From positions 186,001 through 250,000 of the forward strand of contig JAPDRO010000020.1 of the NCBI GenBank assembly GCA_030247885.1: DNA of 64,000 bases, in the 5' to 3' direction. Below the pieces are notes generated by a model. It was not told where the DNA came from and made no database searches. It saw only the letters and a list, made by a program, of their open reading frames with translations. Of this stretch, positions 33,371 to 45,752 are shown piece by piece (the first letter of the stretch is position 1; every line of letters starts with the position of its first letter). Source of the DNA: Taxawa tesnikishii (nom. ined.). Its lineage: Eukaryota > Ascomycota > Dothideomycetes > Dothideales. The position numbers and the translations under genes were made by a program.

Positions 33371-36300
33371 TCATATTCCCCCGTCGCCTTCTCCCCTCTC
33401 CAACCCTACCGCCTCAGGTGCCAGATTCTGCTCTAGCCCCAACTGACTCAGATCCCCAAACCCATGCATCCCCAAACTATTCAAATCATACCCGGCGCCC
33501 TGAAAGAAATTTGTATCATCCGCCCCAAGATTCGGTGGGTCCAGATTAAATGGCATAAACCACGCGCTACTCTGATCCCACACGTTACTCTGATGATGCG
33601 GGTTGTTCCCTCCACCTGCGCCAAAATTCGAGTTGTTGAAGGAGCTGAGGTCAATGTCGAAGGGGGCGTTGAGGTCGGCAGGGGCGGCGGAGGTGGAATC
33701 AGAGGGGTTGGAGAGGGAGGAGAGGTTGTTGTGTAGGCTGGATGAGATGGACATGGGGTCTAGACCAGCGTATGAGGAGAGAACCATGTGTCGGTCCAGT
33801 TGAGACATGATGCCGGGATTGGAGTTTTGGTGGTGGCGTTGCTGGGCACGGAGGAGTGCAACGTCGTGGCCGAAGCCGGAGGAGAATTGGTTGGGGTTGA
33901 AGTTCATATGGTCCGGGGATTGGAAATTTGAATTCATGAGGTTGGCCATCATTTGTGGGTTGTGCGGCGGGAGGGCTTGTTGCGGGTCGTTGTTCTGCTG
34001 CTGCTCTTGCGGCACCGGAGGGTTGCCTGCCGTCTCTGCTGTCGTCGGCGGAACGGCGTCGGATTTCGTTCGCTTTTTGCGTGGCTGCCGCTTCTGTACT
34101 GCCCCTCTGCTCGGCGGACTAAGCTTAGCAAAGAACTCTTCCACGCTTTGTAGATCGCTCTTTTGACCGAGAACCGCATCCGAACCGGGCTCTTTCTTGA
34201 CCTCGACAGCTGGATCCTCATAGTCTGTGCCTGACACTCCATGTGGGTATCTATCAAACCAGTCTCCGTACTGGAATATCGACTCCTGGCCCTTGCGACC
34301 ATCGGGTGTGTTGCTCGCGTGCAGTCCGCGGAGCGCCGCGTCCGCATGTTTCCTGTAGAGCTCCTTAAGGTTCTCCGCAACGAAGTGAAACATACCCCAG
34401 TGCTTCTTCATTTTGCTGATATACTTGACGTTCCAGGCCAGGTTTTGCTTCGAAGATGCCTCTAGCGCGGGGTTCTTTGAGAACACGCCGTGTATATGTA
34501 CCGTGCTTGAGAAGAAAGCACAGTATCCCGCAAAAGGCGCCACAACACGGTGATCCATCGCTTCGTTGACGAGCGCAGATATTTGGTTCGCCGCATCAAG
34601 CGCTGCACGTCCGCATTCCGAAATGAACTGCTGCGGCATCTCTTTGTAAACGGCGGCCTTGATCCAGGATAAGGCAAAGCGAACCGGTTCATGAAGAGGA
34701 TGACTTGGTTGTAGAAGATGTGTATGAAGATGAACTGGTTTGCAGTCTTTTCCGTGGCGTGATTTTGGAGGTTGTCTTGGTCGTAGTGAAGTGCTTCCGG
34801 CAAAGATGCTTTCCAGTCATCCACAGCTTTCTTGATTTCATGGAACGTCGAATCCGGTGACCACATAGGGTGTTCTTCCTTCTCTTTGCCACCCAAATTC
34901 ATGTACTTAATCAGCCGACCCCAGATTGTGGTCAGGCGAACCAGGTAGGCCGCAACACCCATATTCTCCTTGGGATCACTCATTTGGCCGGTACCTGGTT
35001 CTACTGGATTCGGCACTGCTCCGTCCAGGTCTTCGGTGGGACCAGTGATTTCCATCTGGAAGTAGTGCTCCTTGATCGGAAGCTGAGCCGAAATATACTG
35101 TTCGTTCACAAACAACGGTCTGTCCGTGCCGGAGGAGTTGAACCGATCCATCATGAAGCACGACCACATGGTCCGTCGCCGAATCTCCCGGTCCGTGAAC
35201 GTGAGTTCTGCACTTCCGTTCGAGCTTCGTCCGCGAGGTTCGTAATCCAGGTCCTTGTGCAATTGTAGTGCATACGCCATACGCTGAGCCATGCCTCCAA
35301 ACATCCAGCTACGGCCACCTTGACAGGTACCGAACTCGTGGAGTCCTAGAATCAAATATACGATCAAGATGGTGATGTTTGGCGTATCAAATCGCTTGAG
35401 TGCAATCTCCCTTGCAGGTGTGGCCCATTGGTTTCCTCGCAAGAATGCGGGCTCAGTACGGATTTCAGGATGCGAGGAAAACCTGGCCGAAATAGCGCAT
35501 ACGGCCAGGATTAGTACTGGCGGTATCTGTCCTGCTGCCAGCTTGCGCATGAAGCTGGGCTTGTGCAGGAGATGGTAATTCTGGCCGTAGACGAAATCAA
35601 AATAGACTTCCGCCAGGTGTTGCTGGAGTTCACGAGAAGGCAGACTCTCCGCACCTTCTGAGAGCAACCTGTTCTCATCCGATTCAGGTACTCTCTGCTG
35701 TTGTAAACTTGCGCCATCCGGGTTCGGAACTTTCTGAACGTTGACAGGTCGCGATTTTGCCCATTCATCCAGCTCCTCTCCAAATGCTTGATCCGCCGCC
35801 CGTTTCTTCTCGTTCGCAGATTTGGGTGGTAATCCTGGTATCGCAGGTTTCACCACAGCCCTCGCGACATCCTTGATGTTCGCCTGCTCCTCCTTCGGAA
35901 TGCATTTAATGACCCGGTCCTCCATTCTCTTTAACCGCTTGTCCAACATAGCCATATAGTCCGTCCGAGGCGCTGCTTTTCGCGTTGTGACTTTGTAAAC
36001 GCATGGTATCCGGGACCTTAAACAGTGCTTGCAGGCCGGTTTCTCGCCCGAACAGCGAATCTTCTTCCGCCTGCAAGCTATACACGCCAGCGGTAAGCGT
36101 TTCCGCTCTTTACCAGCCTTGGTCTTGAGCTCGCTCCATGGCGGCAATGGCTCCGTCTTCTCTTCCTTGCTCTTCGCATCCTTGTCATCCTGACTTTGGG
36201 GAGTGGCATTGTTCGCGTTGTCGTTTGCGCCAGAGATACTGTTGATGTTTTCGCCAGACAAGCTCCCTTGCCCTCTAGCGCTGCCGGGACTGGTAGGATC

Positions 36301-36795
36301 CGAATCGTCCACGCTGCCGGTGGTCATTTGCGGGCCAAAAGGCCCATTGCTACCTATGCTCATCCGATGCGCATGCGCCGACATGGGTGATCCATCGGAA
36401 AGATTCGAGGTGGAAGCGCCGGAATGCGCGTACGGATAGGCGCCGCCTGCTAAATGCTGCGAAAGTAACGAATTCCCTTTCAAACCCGGCTGAAAGGGCG
36501 CATAGCTGTTGTTGTGGCCACTCGACAGCGACGCGTCGTCGAATGCTGAGTAGGCATGCGATGTGGCCGAGAGCGGATCCTGCGGGTTGACGCTCGGCTG
36601 GCTGCGTTGCGCTAGGGAGTCTGGAGAGAGAGACATGGCGAAGAGATCGCCTCCACGGCCGAGCGTCGGCCTGCTGTTCGGACCGGAAGCAAAACCGAAG
36701 GGAATCGGGCTGTCGAAGGGAACCTGGATGGAGAGAGATGTGCTGCGACGAGGAGATGTTAGAGGCTGGGATGTATTTTGTTGGATGTTTGCCAT
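33371..36795 (-). CDS. Zn2Cys6 fungal transcription factor with MHR domain
   Basis: Nuclear regulator of about 1141 residues. A disordered Ser/Asn-rich N-terminus (about 230 residues) precedes the binuclear cluster ACIACRRKKIRCSGEKPA then CKHCLRSRIPCVY, with spacing C-x2-C-x6-C-x6-C-x2-C-x6-C. DYMAMLDKRLKRMEDRV follows as likely dimerisation coil. The fungal-specific middle homology region starts near YFDFVYGQNYHLLHKPSF and includes FGTCQGGRSWMFGGMAQRMA and RRRTMWSCFMMDRF. The C-terminal third is Gln/Asn/Ser-rich, as in activation domains. One base is missing between 34674 and 34690 (FMNRF to FALSWIKAAVYKEM); with it there are 1142 codons. The target pathway cannot be inferred from neighbours; it is not an XlnR-type finger. 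Confidence 0.88.
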
Positions 36796-39325
36796 TGTTG
36801 CCGCATTTGATTCGCAGCACTCTAACGTCCTCGCCTCGATAGTCTACGCTCTGTGCCGTTTCGCTCGCGCTCAACTCAGCTTGCTGTGCGAGCACGGAGT
36901 TAAACGCGTGCCAAAGTCCAGCCCCACTCAGCCGAGGCAATGGCTCGAACCTGAGTCGTCGGTGTTCCACAGCGGAAAGCTTGGTATGCACGCAGAGTCG
37001 TGGCCGTGTGGAGTGAAGTGAGATGGATGCAGGACGCAAAGCAACGCATGCAAGATACAGTATAGACTGGCAGAGTAGCTGGAGCTGGAGCTGGAGCTGG
37101 AAGATGCCGGGTTGCACGGTCCCGCGAGTCCTTATTTCCCTCTGAGAAGTCGTTTGTCTCGATGCATTGCGATGCGATGCGGTGCGATGCAAGCTGCAGC
37201 CGGTGCGTCACAGCTTCCTCAAGATTGCTGGGGAAGAGGCCTTCGTGCATGTGATCTGCGTCGTCCGACACAAGTTTCTCGCACTTGTAGGCAGTACGCC
37301 AGCCTTCCTTCTTTTCGTCTGTGCAGCCATTGACGCAGGGCGAGATTGGTCAGGCTAAGGAATACACGCATCCCCGTCATCGTCGACGCTCAACGCAGCA
37401 GCATTGACTTGCTTTCTCCGCCAATGCCATGGAGTCTGTGACCTGGTGGAGGGTCGAACGAAGGAAAGGGTCCACAGTTCGTTGCGGTGTCCGCTACTGA
37501 TCGCTGACCGCCAGCGCCTGCAAGCCCGACCCCTACTCCTAGTCCTACTCCAGCGTTGACGCACTGTTCGCAGACACGGTTCCTCTGCTTCTAGCGCTGT
37601 TCCAACAATCCCGTTCACAACCCCCGCACAATCTTTTCATTTGGACTTTCGAACCGCTCACTCAAGCCTCGAAGGGGCCATGGCTAGCCTTGCGACGATG
37701 ACAAGTGAGACATCAAATTACATTCCAGCCTCATGACCACTGCGCAGCAGCCTCGTTGAAGTAATCTCTATCTTGCCGTCCCGGACATTGAATGCACGCC
37801 TGATCTTCGCTGCACCGCGAATGAACGAGGCGCCGATCGCTCCACGTCCAAACAGCCCCCATCCCTGTCATGGGGCAGCGGGTACTGCCTATTCGAGTTC
37901 TAGTCTATTTGTCCTTAACGCCTGACTTCCATTGTGCAAGCCACGCTGCACCTGCCATGTGCTCTAGAGACTGCGTGCTGTCAAACGCTCAAAGGCTCTC
38001 TTGCTTTGTCCTCGGTTCCCCGTTATCGCACCGCCGAGCTGTTCTAGAAGGGCCAAGAGAAGCAAGACGCTGTAAGCAAGCCTGCGTCCACCACTTCGCG
38101 GGAGAGCCAACCATGCTGTCAAGGCAAACCTTCGTCCGGATGTTCGGATCCTCCAACATTAACATTACAACACTTTCTAGATCCTGTCTCAGGAACGACA
38201 AACGTCGAGTTTCACGGAGATATACAATACAGACTTGCCCGTTTACGCTCGCGTGGGTTGCGCAACGCCAGAGCCCTAGAGAAGCCCCACATGAGCGACA
38301 TGACAGTCAAGGGCCACCATGTCAGACTTTTGCGCCTGCGCATGTCGTTATGCAAGTTGCGCAAGTGGTACCACTACTAACCCTACTAATGCGTGGCCCC
38401 CGCTACCTTGACGACGGGGTCGAGTGCGCATCATCGTTGAATCAAGCGAACGAAAATATACGGTATGGAGAGAGACAGAGGGGAGTTACATGTTATGCGG
38501 ACCCCACGACCCGGTCCGGGGCCTGTCACTATTACCCGACTTCCGGCCCGGTGAAAGAATGGAAGAGGCCACTGCCAGACACACGAACGTCTGAGAATCA
38601 GTTTCTAGAAGGATTTTTGATGAGGCGTTTCGCAATCCAAGTCCGTTTTGTAGGACTGCTGGACCGAGGCTTTACCGTGCTAGCCAGGGCGGCGGAAAGA
38701 TCACATATGCGGCCCCTCATCTCTCCCTAAAACTGTCTCGTCTGAGACAACCGTCCCTCCGGATCTAAAAGAATCATGATCATGGATAATCCGACCAAAA
38801 TCGACCTGAACTCGTGAAGCTGCTGAGCGATCATCGGTTGTATCAGCCTCCAGCTGGTCACCGAGGGAGCATGAGATACTGTAGGAGTATCAGACTTTAC
38901 CGCTTTCATTGAGTAAGGCATAACATAAGGAGAAACTTGGTAACAGTGTATCTTCGACGTGATGAAAGTTGTTCTAAGATTTTGTGCCATAGAAGACAGC
39001 ATGCTCTTCCTTTTGCATGAACTCATGAATGCGCTCGTTGTTTGCGGATATCTAACTCAGGTACAACTCAGGATCCCGGCTTGAGGTCTGTTACAATATG
39101 ATCAAATGGTTCGCCTTCCGATGCTGCCGGTTTGGGCCAGAGTGCTGCATAAGGAGCGACGGTTCCGGTGTGAGATATCCTCCTGCCCGTTTGGCAATCA
39201 AGTTCGTCGCCTGCTTATGGATTATCCAGCAATGCTTCGGGGGTAGCGCGCCGCCGTATAGTAAACTGTTCGTTTCGTCATATTGATTGCAGGCTTGACG
39301 AGTCACTCGTAATCTGCTGTGCATC
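36796..39325. other. Longest gene-poor gap (2.5 kb)
   Basis: Presumably the promoter and 5' leader of the Zn2Cys6 gene (from 36,796) and the 3' flank of the methyltransferase gene. It contains short tandem repeats: agctgg units at 37,077-37,100 and gcgatgc-like units at 37,163-37,192. A 286-codon frame at 37,870-38,730 (+) has no motif, odd composition and no clean start context; I do not call it a gene. Confidence 0.5.
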
Positions 39326-40105
39326 TCAAGACGTTGTCTCCCGCCACTTCCAAACGACGCATTCACACTGGAGCTCATCGTCCCATTGGGCGCCATTCGC
39401 GGTTTCCCTGAGTTCTTGGATTGCCTCAAGGCCAGCCGCTTCCAGGCGTTCCCAGATTTCACGTATCTGGTCGAGATATGCGACGCGTAGCGGCCAGGTA
39501 ATGATGAACCGCGCATCCTGGTCCCGTCTCAGCCATGTCGTGACCACGTTGAAGAGCAGCTCAGGGTGATCCTCATCGTATATCACGTCTGCCGCCAAGA
39601 TGACATTTGCTTTGTGCCTGTTGGAGCGTTGTTCCGACTCATCGTTTTCTCCAGACACTAGTAAGAGCTCTGAAGGGTTCCTCCAGTCGAGCGTCCCGCA
39701 TCTCGCACTGCCTCCGTATTCCGCCACTAGGGAGCGGTTGAGCGCTATGTTCGTAGCCATGCCGGATACATTCGGACTCAGATCCGTCAACACGGCCTCA
39801 GTGTGCCACAAGGTCGCCGCCGTGAGCCCGACAAGTCCGGTTCCTGCTCCCAATTCAAGGACTGACAGTGAATTTTGGTATGTGGAAGGGGTGGGGATGC
39901 TGAGACGATGCAGCTGACCTGCCATGATGAAAGATGATGCCCATGTCTCGAAGACGAGGTTGTCCGCTCGGATATCAGGTTCACTAATCTTGAGTGAGAT
40001 GTTTCTACCGGAGCTGGAAATGGGGATATTGAAGGATCTCTCTCGGTGTCCGTTTTCTGTAGTAGAGGATTTGTACGGGATTTGCCTTTGGGACATGAAT
40101 GCCAT
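39326..40105 (-). CDS. METTL21/EFM-type protein methyltransferase
   Basis: Class I SAM-dependent methyltransferase of family 16, whose members methylate lysines of elongation factors and chaperones. Single exon, 259 residues, intact. ADNLVFETWASSFIMAGQL matches the family's (L)WxA-type lead-in. Motif I is VLELGAGTGLVGLTAATLW. VLTDLSP is the post-I acidic strand. LDWRNP and ILAADVIYDEDHPELL correspond to the conserved W and DxxY region. The end is FIITWPLRVAYLDQIREIWE plus a short C-terminal strand. The exact substrate (eEF2-, eEF1A- or other-type) cannot be set from sequence by eye. Confidence 0.85.
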   Translation of the reverse strand: MAFMSQRQIPYKSSTTENGHRERSFNIPISSSGRNISLKISEPDIRADNLVFETWASSFIMAGQLHRLSIPTPSTYQNSLSVLELGAGTGLVGLTAATLWHTEAVLTDLSPNVSGMATNIALNRSLVAEYGGSARCGTLDWRNPSELLLVSGENDESEQRSNRHKANVILAADVIYDEDHPELLFNVVTTWLRRDQDARFIITWPLRVAYLDQIREIWERLEAAGLEAIQELRETANGAQWDDELQCECVVWKWRETTS

Positions 40106-40657
40106 TGTGTTGGTACTTTTTTGTCCCTTCCTTCTTGCCTTTTGTAATTCTATGCAACCGTAAGAATATATTCCGCCTCGGAACAGGGGATAGATGGATG
40201 TGATGCTGGCAAAATAAAAATTTTAGTTGATTGGACGAGAGATTCTAGGTTGCGTCTTTTCGTCCACCGTACTCTGCCATCCGCTTCTTTCCTCTTCTTC
40301 TGGTGCGCATTGGTAACTCTCCTATTAAACTGCGTACGTGCAAAAGCAGATAGCTCACAGGCTATGTCTGTTCTCTCCCGTCATTCTCAATGAGCTACAT
40401 GGCGTAGTTCTAGAGATAATGGTCCACTGTGAGATTTGATCTCTTACATCGACGAAAATGATTCTGACTGCAGATGGCGTGACATCCGGCCGAATATCTT
40501 CGAAGCGGCGTATACGTTCCACATGTCGACAAATAGCTCTACTTGGCGGACACTCTGACTCGCCGTGGCTGAGCGATTCATTTCCGGAGGATCCAATAGT
40601 TAGTATACATACTCTTCCTAAGTACTTCCGTAGATTCGCATGTTTTAATAAACATGC
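40106..40657. promoter_or_regulatory. Divergent intergenic region
   Basis: About 550 bp between divergently transcribed genes, presumed to contain both promoters. It is locally AT-rich near 40,200-40,240. No specific motif is called. Confidence 0.4.
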
Positions 40658-41686
40658 TTGAATAACATGCACAGCAAAATCAAAGAAGAAAAGCGGCGAG
40701 ACACAGCGAGGGCGCGTTCCACAAGGAACCCCACAACAGAGCCAAGTGCGTACCTGCAACAATCCTTCTTCAAGAAGTCCTATCCGGGTTCGGACGAGAT
40801 AGACTATGCGGAGTACAGCGCAAAACGGCTCAGGACAGCCATCCGAAGTCAACAGCTTCAAAGTACAGAGGCTGCTAAGATGGTGGGATTTATTCCCATC
40901 TCTTATCAGCAATTCAATCAAGTGTACAGCGTCTATCACCAGTGGAGCACCCGGAAGCTGGACCAGTCTGTCAGGGCTCGAAAGCTCACCTCGCCTCCAT
41001 TGCCTGGACGCCAGAGGTCCAACTTCATTGACGCTCTTGAAGATGCCGACCGCGAGCCCCAATTCGACCATTTTCTGAACCTTCCAGCGGAAATTCGGAA
41101 CATGATCTACGCATTCACCTTCCCAGGTGATTACGAGTGCGGTCTTAGACATTCCAAGAGATGGCGCTGCACAGCTTGTCGTCGTGAGATTGGTGCAAAA
41201 CCACCAGCGCTTTTATCAGTCTCTCGACAGGTTCGACAAGAAGCACTTGCCGTCTACTACAAACAAGAAATCTTTGTCCTCGGCATACAACGTACAGACT
41301 TTACAAACCCTACCCCGTCTTCGACTCAATCGCTGGAGCAATCCATCCGGAGAATAGAACAATGGGCAGATGTCGTGGGGCCAGAGAATGTAGCCACCAT
41401 TCGCCGCTTCGTGTTTGCCGACTCCAAAGACTATTATTTTGGGCATGGCTACGAAATATCGGTCAGGATGAGCAGAAATCTCGGGACCGGATGCGACGTC
41501 AGATTAGCAGTCAAGAGATCCCTTAAAACAATTCGGATGGCGAAATTCCTGGAGGATATAAGGTCCAGCATACAGAAAAGATTAGAGCAAATCATCAGAG
41601 AACGAGATTTTAAAAAATTGACTGTTGATGATCTGGTAGCTGGCGCAGAGCTGTATACCGGGAAAGATCATGCTGCAGACTCGTAG
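40658..41686 (+). CDS. 2EXR/F-box-like protein
   Basis: Single-exon frame of 342 residues. The recognisable part is FLNLPAEIRNMIYAFTFP around residue 147, the 2EXR/F-box-like signature common in large uncharacterised families of plant-associated ascomycetes. It is followed by PPALLSVSRQVRQEALAVYY, the usual second block. The Cys-containing RWRCTACRREIG between them is an unusual insertion. The C-terminus is a basic helix-rich region. The start is uncertain: the first ATG is 40658, but MVGFIPISYQQF at 40880 is an in-frame alternative closer to the domain. Role unknown; some relatives are proposed ubiquitin-ligase adaptors. Confidence 0.65.
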   Translation: MNNMHSKIKEEKRRDTARARSTRNPTTEPSAYLQQSFFKKSYPGSDEIDYAEYSAKRLRTAIRSQQLQSTEAAKMVGFIPISYQQFNQVYSVYHQWSTRKLDQSVRARKLTSPPLPGRQRSNFIDALEDADREPQFDHFLNLPAEIRNMIYAFTFPGDYECGLRHSKRWRCTACRREIGAKPPALLSVSRQVRQEALAVYYKQEIFVLGIQRTDFTNPTPSSTQSLEQSIRRIEQWADVVGPENVATIRRFVFADSKDYYFGHGYEISVRMSRNLGTGCDVRLAVKRSLKTIRMAKFLEDIRSSIQKRLEQIIRERDFKKLTVDDLVAGAELYTGKDHAADS

Positions 41687-43516
41687 TGACGACACCATGG
41701 ACATTGTGCTGACAGGGTTTCAGCTACATAATCCAAAACTGGTATACGAATTCACGTCTCAAATGTCGCCATATATCAAGCTGCTTGCACACCTTCCCTC
41801 TCAACACATGCAGACGTACGCGCACATCAACATCTCGACATCTCAAAATCTTCTTGCAGCGCGTTACTACGTATCGCAAAATTTACGACTGCTTACCGCA
41901 ACAATTCCCATCCCAAACATCAACCTGCCACTTCCTACACTTCAGCAAATCACTGCCACTCCTGTCAACCAAGCTCGCCTTGGAGGAGCTTGAATCATAA
42001 TGGAGATGATCAGTGATTCAGGCACGAGAAGTGAGCAAGCAGCAGGACCCCTGCCACTCGCGCGTTGCCACTCGCGCGTTGCCACGACAGCGGTCAACCA
42101 AAACACTATCGCCGTTGCCGCACCATCGCAAGACAACGCCCTGTCACCACAGACAGCATGCCGCCGTGCTGGCCATGAAGCGCTGAGAAGAGAGATGTGC
42201 CGTGAAGAAGACGATCGCAAGGCCACCGCCGAGTCAGCTTTTGAAGACAGCATTATCAAACCACCTTACAATATCCTCAACAGGCTATCAACCCAACAGG
42301 ACGCCGCTTCATGGCAGACACCAGATGACTATCCGACGGATCGCCCTCCAGAAGGGGCAGTTCCTGCACCGAAAACATATTGAGCACGCCGGTCCCACGT
42401 TCTCAAGGCCATAGCCTGCTGAGCCTGTCTCGACCACGATATCCAGCGCCGCTATCATTGGTTCAAATTCCCTCATGCTGTAATTGAGGAGCCAGCTACC
42501 ACAAAAGGTTGCTAGATCCGGCAAGAGACACCCTCAATGTTTCATGGGTACAACGCATTCGACCTCCATATTCGCTTCCGGTATTTCAGCCAAGTCTTCA
42601 ACTGGATAAGTTCTCGGGACGCCTATCGTCAGTTCCTCCGAAGGCTGAACCTGCGCATACCTGATCAAGCTGCCTACCACGATGCTCTCTGGGCACTGGT
42701 TATGTTTGTGCGAGATACCCCAGCAATCGGAAAGCACGAATTGATCTCAACATGACCGCAGTCGCGCGGGCCGAACCGGTGACTTTCCCCCACGATCGCA
42801 TTCTGAATCCAGTAGCTGAAGCGATTCGTCTGGGCAAGGAGCTCCGCAATACTGCGGCCAACGCTTCAAAACACCACACCGTGACCGGCACTGTCAACAG
42901 TTTGGACCTCGCCAAGGGCGACTCCAGCATCCACTATGAGTTGCCTCACAGCAATGCCAACTTCCTGGAGGCGTTTCAGAAATTCCTGACTGGGAAGGGA
43001 CGCCCATGCAGCAGCGAATCATCGACATGCGGCAACTTGACTAGTCAAGACTGGGTTTTCTATGATACAGGTTCGCTCTTCTGTACTGCTGGTTCGAAAT
43101 TGATGAGGCTTAAACGGAACCGCGAGCGTTGTGCCGAAATCTGCGCCAACGCTTGTGGCCACTTCGATGTGACTCTGGGCAACCCGAAACACGACCATCA
43201 GTTCGATCAGAAGAATTCGGTACTTGTGGAGAAGGCAGAGTCCCGAGCCGGATTGGATGCACTATGGCGCTGGGGACGGTAAAGAGGGCGCATCAAGTCT
43301 TGCACTGTGATGCCTTGGTTCTTATTCTTCCTCTTCCGTTGTTCTGTTGGATTGATGCGCAGAGTTTGGGCCGGGCTTGATTCCTGTCCTGACAAGGCGC
43401 TAGCGGGCTTCATATCGTTTGCATTGTACTCTGCGAAGCGTACAATTGATTCAACTACAACTATATCTCGTACTTCGCACGTCTGCCAGAGCGACACTGA
43501 GGGCATAGATAGCCGC
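41687..43516. other. Gap with unresolved open frames
   Basis: About 1.8 kb. It contains a direct duplication of ccactcgcgcgttg (about 42,054-42,081) and several medium frames, of which 42,752-43,282 is listed separately. The frame at 42,537-42,755 (FRYFSQVFNWISSRDAYRQF) could be an upstream exon of the same gene, but no clear splice pair connects them. Confidence 0.4.
42752..43282 (+). CDS. Possible uncharacterised protein, 176 aa
   Basis: Frame from MTAVARAEPVTFPHD to ALWRWGR. Not recognised. It has six cysteines in the second half (CSSESSTCGN, FCTAGS, CAEICANACGHF), no clear signal peptide and plausible composition. It could be an exon of a longer gene that starts upstream near 42,537, or an accidental frame. 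Reported with low confidence because no homology or splice evidence supports it. Confidence 0.3.
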   Translation: MTAVARAEPVTFPHDRILNPVAEAIRLGKELRNTAANASKHHTVTGTVNSLDLAKGDSSIHYELPHSNANFLEAFQKFLTGKGRPCSSESSTCGNLTSQDWVFYDTGSLFCTAGSKLMRLKRNRERCAEICANACGHFDVTLGNPKHDHQFDQKNSVLVEKAESRAGLDALWRWGR

Positions 43517-45290
43517 TCAACCGTTGATCAACGCCTCAACCTCCTCCCACGTCCTCGGCGCCGTTGTCAGATTCTCACACCCATCCTTATGCACCAGCAC
43601 GTCATCCTCAATCCTCACACCGCCAACGTCCCAATACCTCTTCAAAACTTCCTCATCGATAAAACCCTTCAACCTCTCGTCCTTGAGCGCGGGTTCAACA
43701 ATGAACCGACAGAAATACACGCCCGGTTCAACCGTAATGACCGCACCCTCGGGCACCTTACCTCTAACCCGCAGGTAGCGGAACATATGATCCGGATCGT
43801 TGTAGTTAGCATTTCCACCCGTATCATGGCAGTCCATGCCCAGATAGTGGCCCAGGCCATGCGGGAAGAAGACCGTACTGACGCGGCTGGCGAAGACGTC
43901 TTCCTTGTCTCCACGCAGCACGCCGAGGTGCAGCAGCCCCTCGATGGCGACCTGGTGCGCGGCCGAGTGCACGTCCTCCCACTGAACGCCCGCTCGCAGC
44001 ATCCCCATGCACACGCGCTGCATCTTGTCCACGATATCGTAGATTTCGCGGCTCTCCTTGGTAAATTTGCCCTTGAGCGGGTACGTGCGCGTGATGTCGG
44101 CGCAGTAGCAACTGTACTCGCACCCGGCGTCGATGAGCAGGTTCAGTTTGTTGGAGACGGGCAGGTCGTTGTGCACGTAGTGCAGAGTGGCGGCGTTGGT
44201 GCCGGAGGCGCAGATGCAGCCGTAGGCTTGCTCGCGTCCGCCGTTGGAGATGCAGGTTCCGACGAACGTGCCCATGAGTTCGGCTTCGTTCTGGGCGCGT
44301 CGGACCATGCGCATGACTTCGGTGTGCGCGTGGCTGGAGATGGCGTTTGCGTGCCGGATTAGTGCGATCTCGAAGGAGTCTTTGACGACGCGGCAGGTAT
44401 CGATCGCGGGCTTGAGGAGAGTGAAGTCCGTCTCGTCGAAGCTCAAGAAAGTGACATGGTCGGATACCTGATTGGGAATGGCGAGAATCGTGCTGTGGGG
44501 TGTTTCCTTGGAGGAGAGGTGGGAGTTGATTTGCGACGAGGGAGACAGTCGTCGATGTCGTAGAGCTTCATGGCCTCAGAGACGGTCGTTGGCATTCCGG
44601 ACCAGATCACGTCTTCGGGATCGACAGGCGGGATGAAGAGAGTGAGGTGCGATTGCTCGATGTCGTAGGTCAAGTATGAGTCCGGCAAGGGACAGCCGGA
44701 CAGGTAGAAAAAATAGCGGCGTTGGCTGGTTAAGGTCAGAACGTTCGATCAGTAGAAAAGAAGCCATCCAAGCTAAGGCAGAGAGAACACAAGAGGAGAG
44801 TTCAGGTTAGCTGTGCCGTCCATAGTACAGTAAGAGATACGATATACGAGTTCGTTGAAACGGCACGAGGTATCGAAAAGCACGCCCTAAGGTCTCCACT
44901 CTGGGCAGAAAAGGCAAAGCAATGATGAAGAGTAACGATGAGTCTCGAGACAGACAGGCACAAAGACTTGAAACACCCGTGATAACAGAGAAGTGAATGA
45001 TATCCCTGTCAAATACTCACCGGAAGTGCATAGCCTGGTCGTCGTCCTACAACCTCGTCAGCTCATTCGCAGGACATCCTAGAACATCCCAGGGCAACAT
45101 GGTTCTCCCTTGCTGAAGCTCCACTCCACTAATTTACCTCTACCATCTTCGTTTTCTGCCCCTCAAGGTAGATGACACCTGAGGTGGGCCCGCCGTTGTC
45201 ACGGATGTAGTCGGCAACTCTCTTCGCGTGGGCTTTGGCAGGATATCTGCCGCTCGGTGGAGGAGGGAGATCTGGATTGGCGAGTGGCAT
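43517..45290 (-). CDS. pepP: Xaa-Pro aminopeptidase PepP (M24B)
   Basis: Cytosolic metallo-aminopeptidase removing residues N-terminal to proline. Three exons: 45138-45290 ([20 protein letters not shown]...), 45021-45046 (26 nt, DDDQAMHFR) and 43517-44725, the last after a roughly 295-nt intron. Family blocks: [33 protein letters not shown], then the pita-bread fold with metal ligands in [52 protein letters not shown] and [12 protein letters not shown]. One base is missing at 44540-44542 (GGG on the plus strand), joining LYDIDDCLP to [12 protein letters not shown] and [14 protein letters not shown]. With it there are 463 codons, the usual length for fungal PepP. Confidence 0.93.
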
Positions 45291-45752
45291 GGTGTGTGTG
45301 TTCTTTTGTGTTGTTAACCAACGTGGAGGAGGAATGTGTGTGACTGATGGGAGCTGATAACAGTGTTCGGAATGGATTCAATCGAAGCCCGCATTATGGG
45401 GTTCGTTATAGTTCTATTTGGGACGTTGGTCGCCATGCTATACAACGACTAACGATGGACAACATTCTGAACAAACATCCGAGTAGACACATGTCATGTA
45501 GTTGATCTCGTTTTATTTGATGTTTTCCTTCCTAAACGCCCAATCGTTCCCATTCAACGAATGCCATTCTTGGTTCTGCATTTTCGCACCATCAGGGAGC
45601 ATTTCATAAGCCAACGCAGCACCGCAGAAAAGCATACCAAAAAGCTCGATAGTTTGTCTGTCATGCGCTGTACATTATAAACCTCGATATCTAACTAAAC
45701 CCGCAAAGACGCCTCCCAGATCATTCACGACGCGCTATCCAATACTACGCTT
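45291..45752. other. Short intergenic region, nothing recognised
   Basis: About 460 bp holding the PepP promoter (minus) and the KRE9-like 3' flank (minus). No other feature is visible. Confidence 0.5.

Noticed and set aside
33371-36795. XlnR-type xylanolytic regulator identity for the Zn2Cys6 factor, suggested by wall-degrading neighbours
   Set aside because: The finger (ACIACRRKKIRCSG) differs from the XlnR finger as I recall it, and the wall-degrading genes are distant.
37870-38730. 286-codon plus-strand frame in the long gap
   Set aside because: No recognisable motif, random-like composition, no splicing logic; probably chance within a GC-rich leader or intergenic sequence.
42455-42480. 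Possible tRNA B-box (ggttcaaattcc)
   Set aside because: Upstream sequence cannot form an acceptor stem and lacks a convincing A-box.
43307-44362. 351-codon plus-strand frame opposite PepP
   Set aside because: Antisense shadow of the conserved aminopeptidase on the minus strand.
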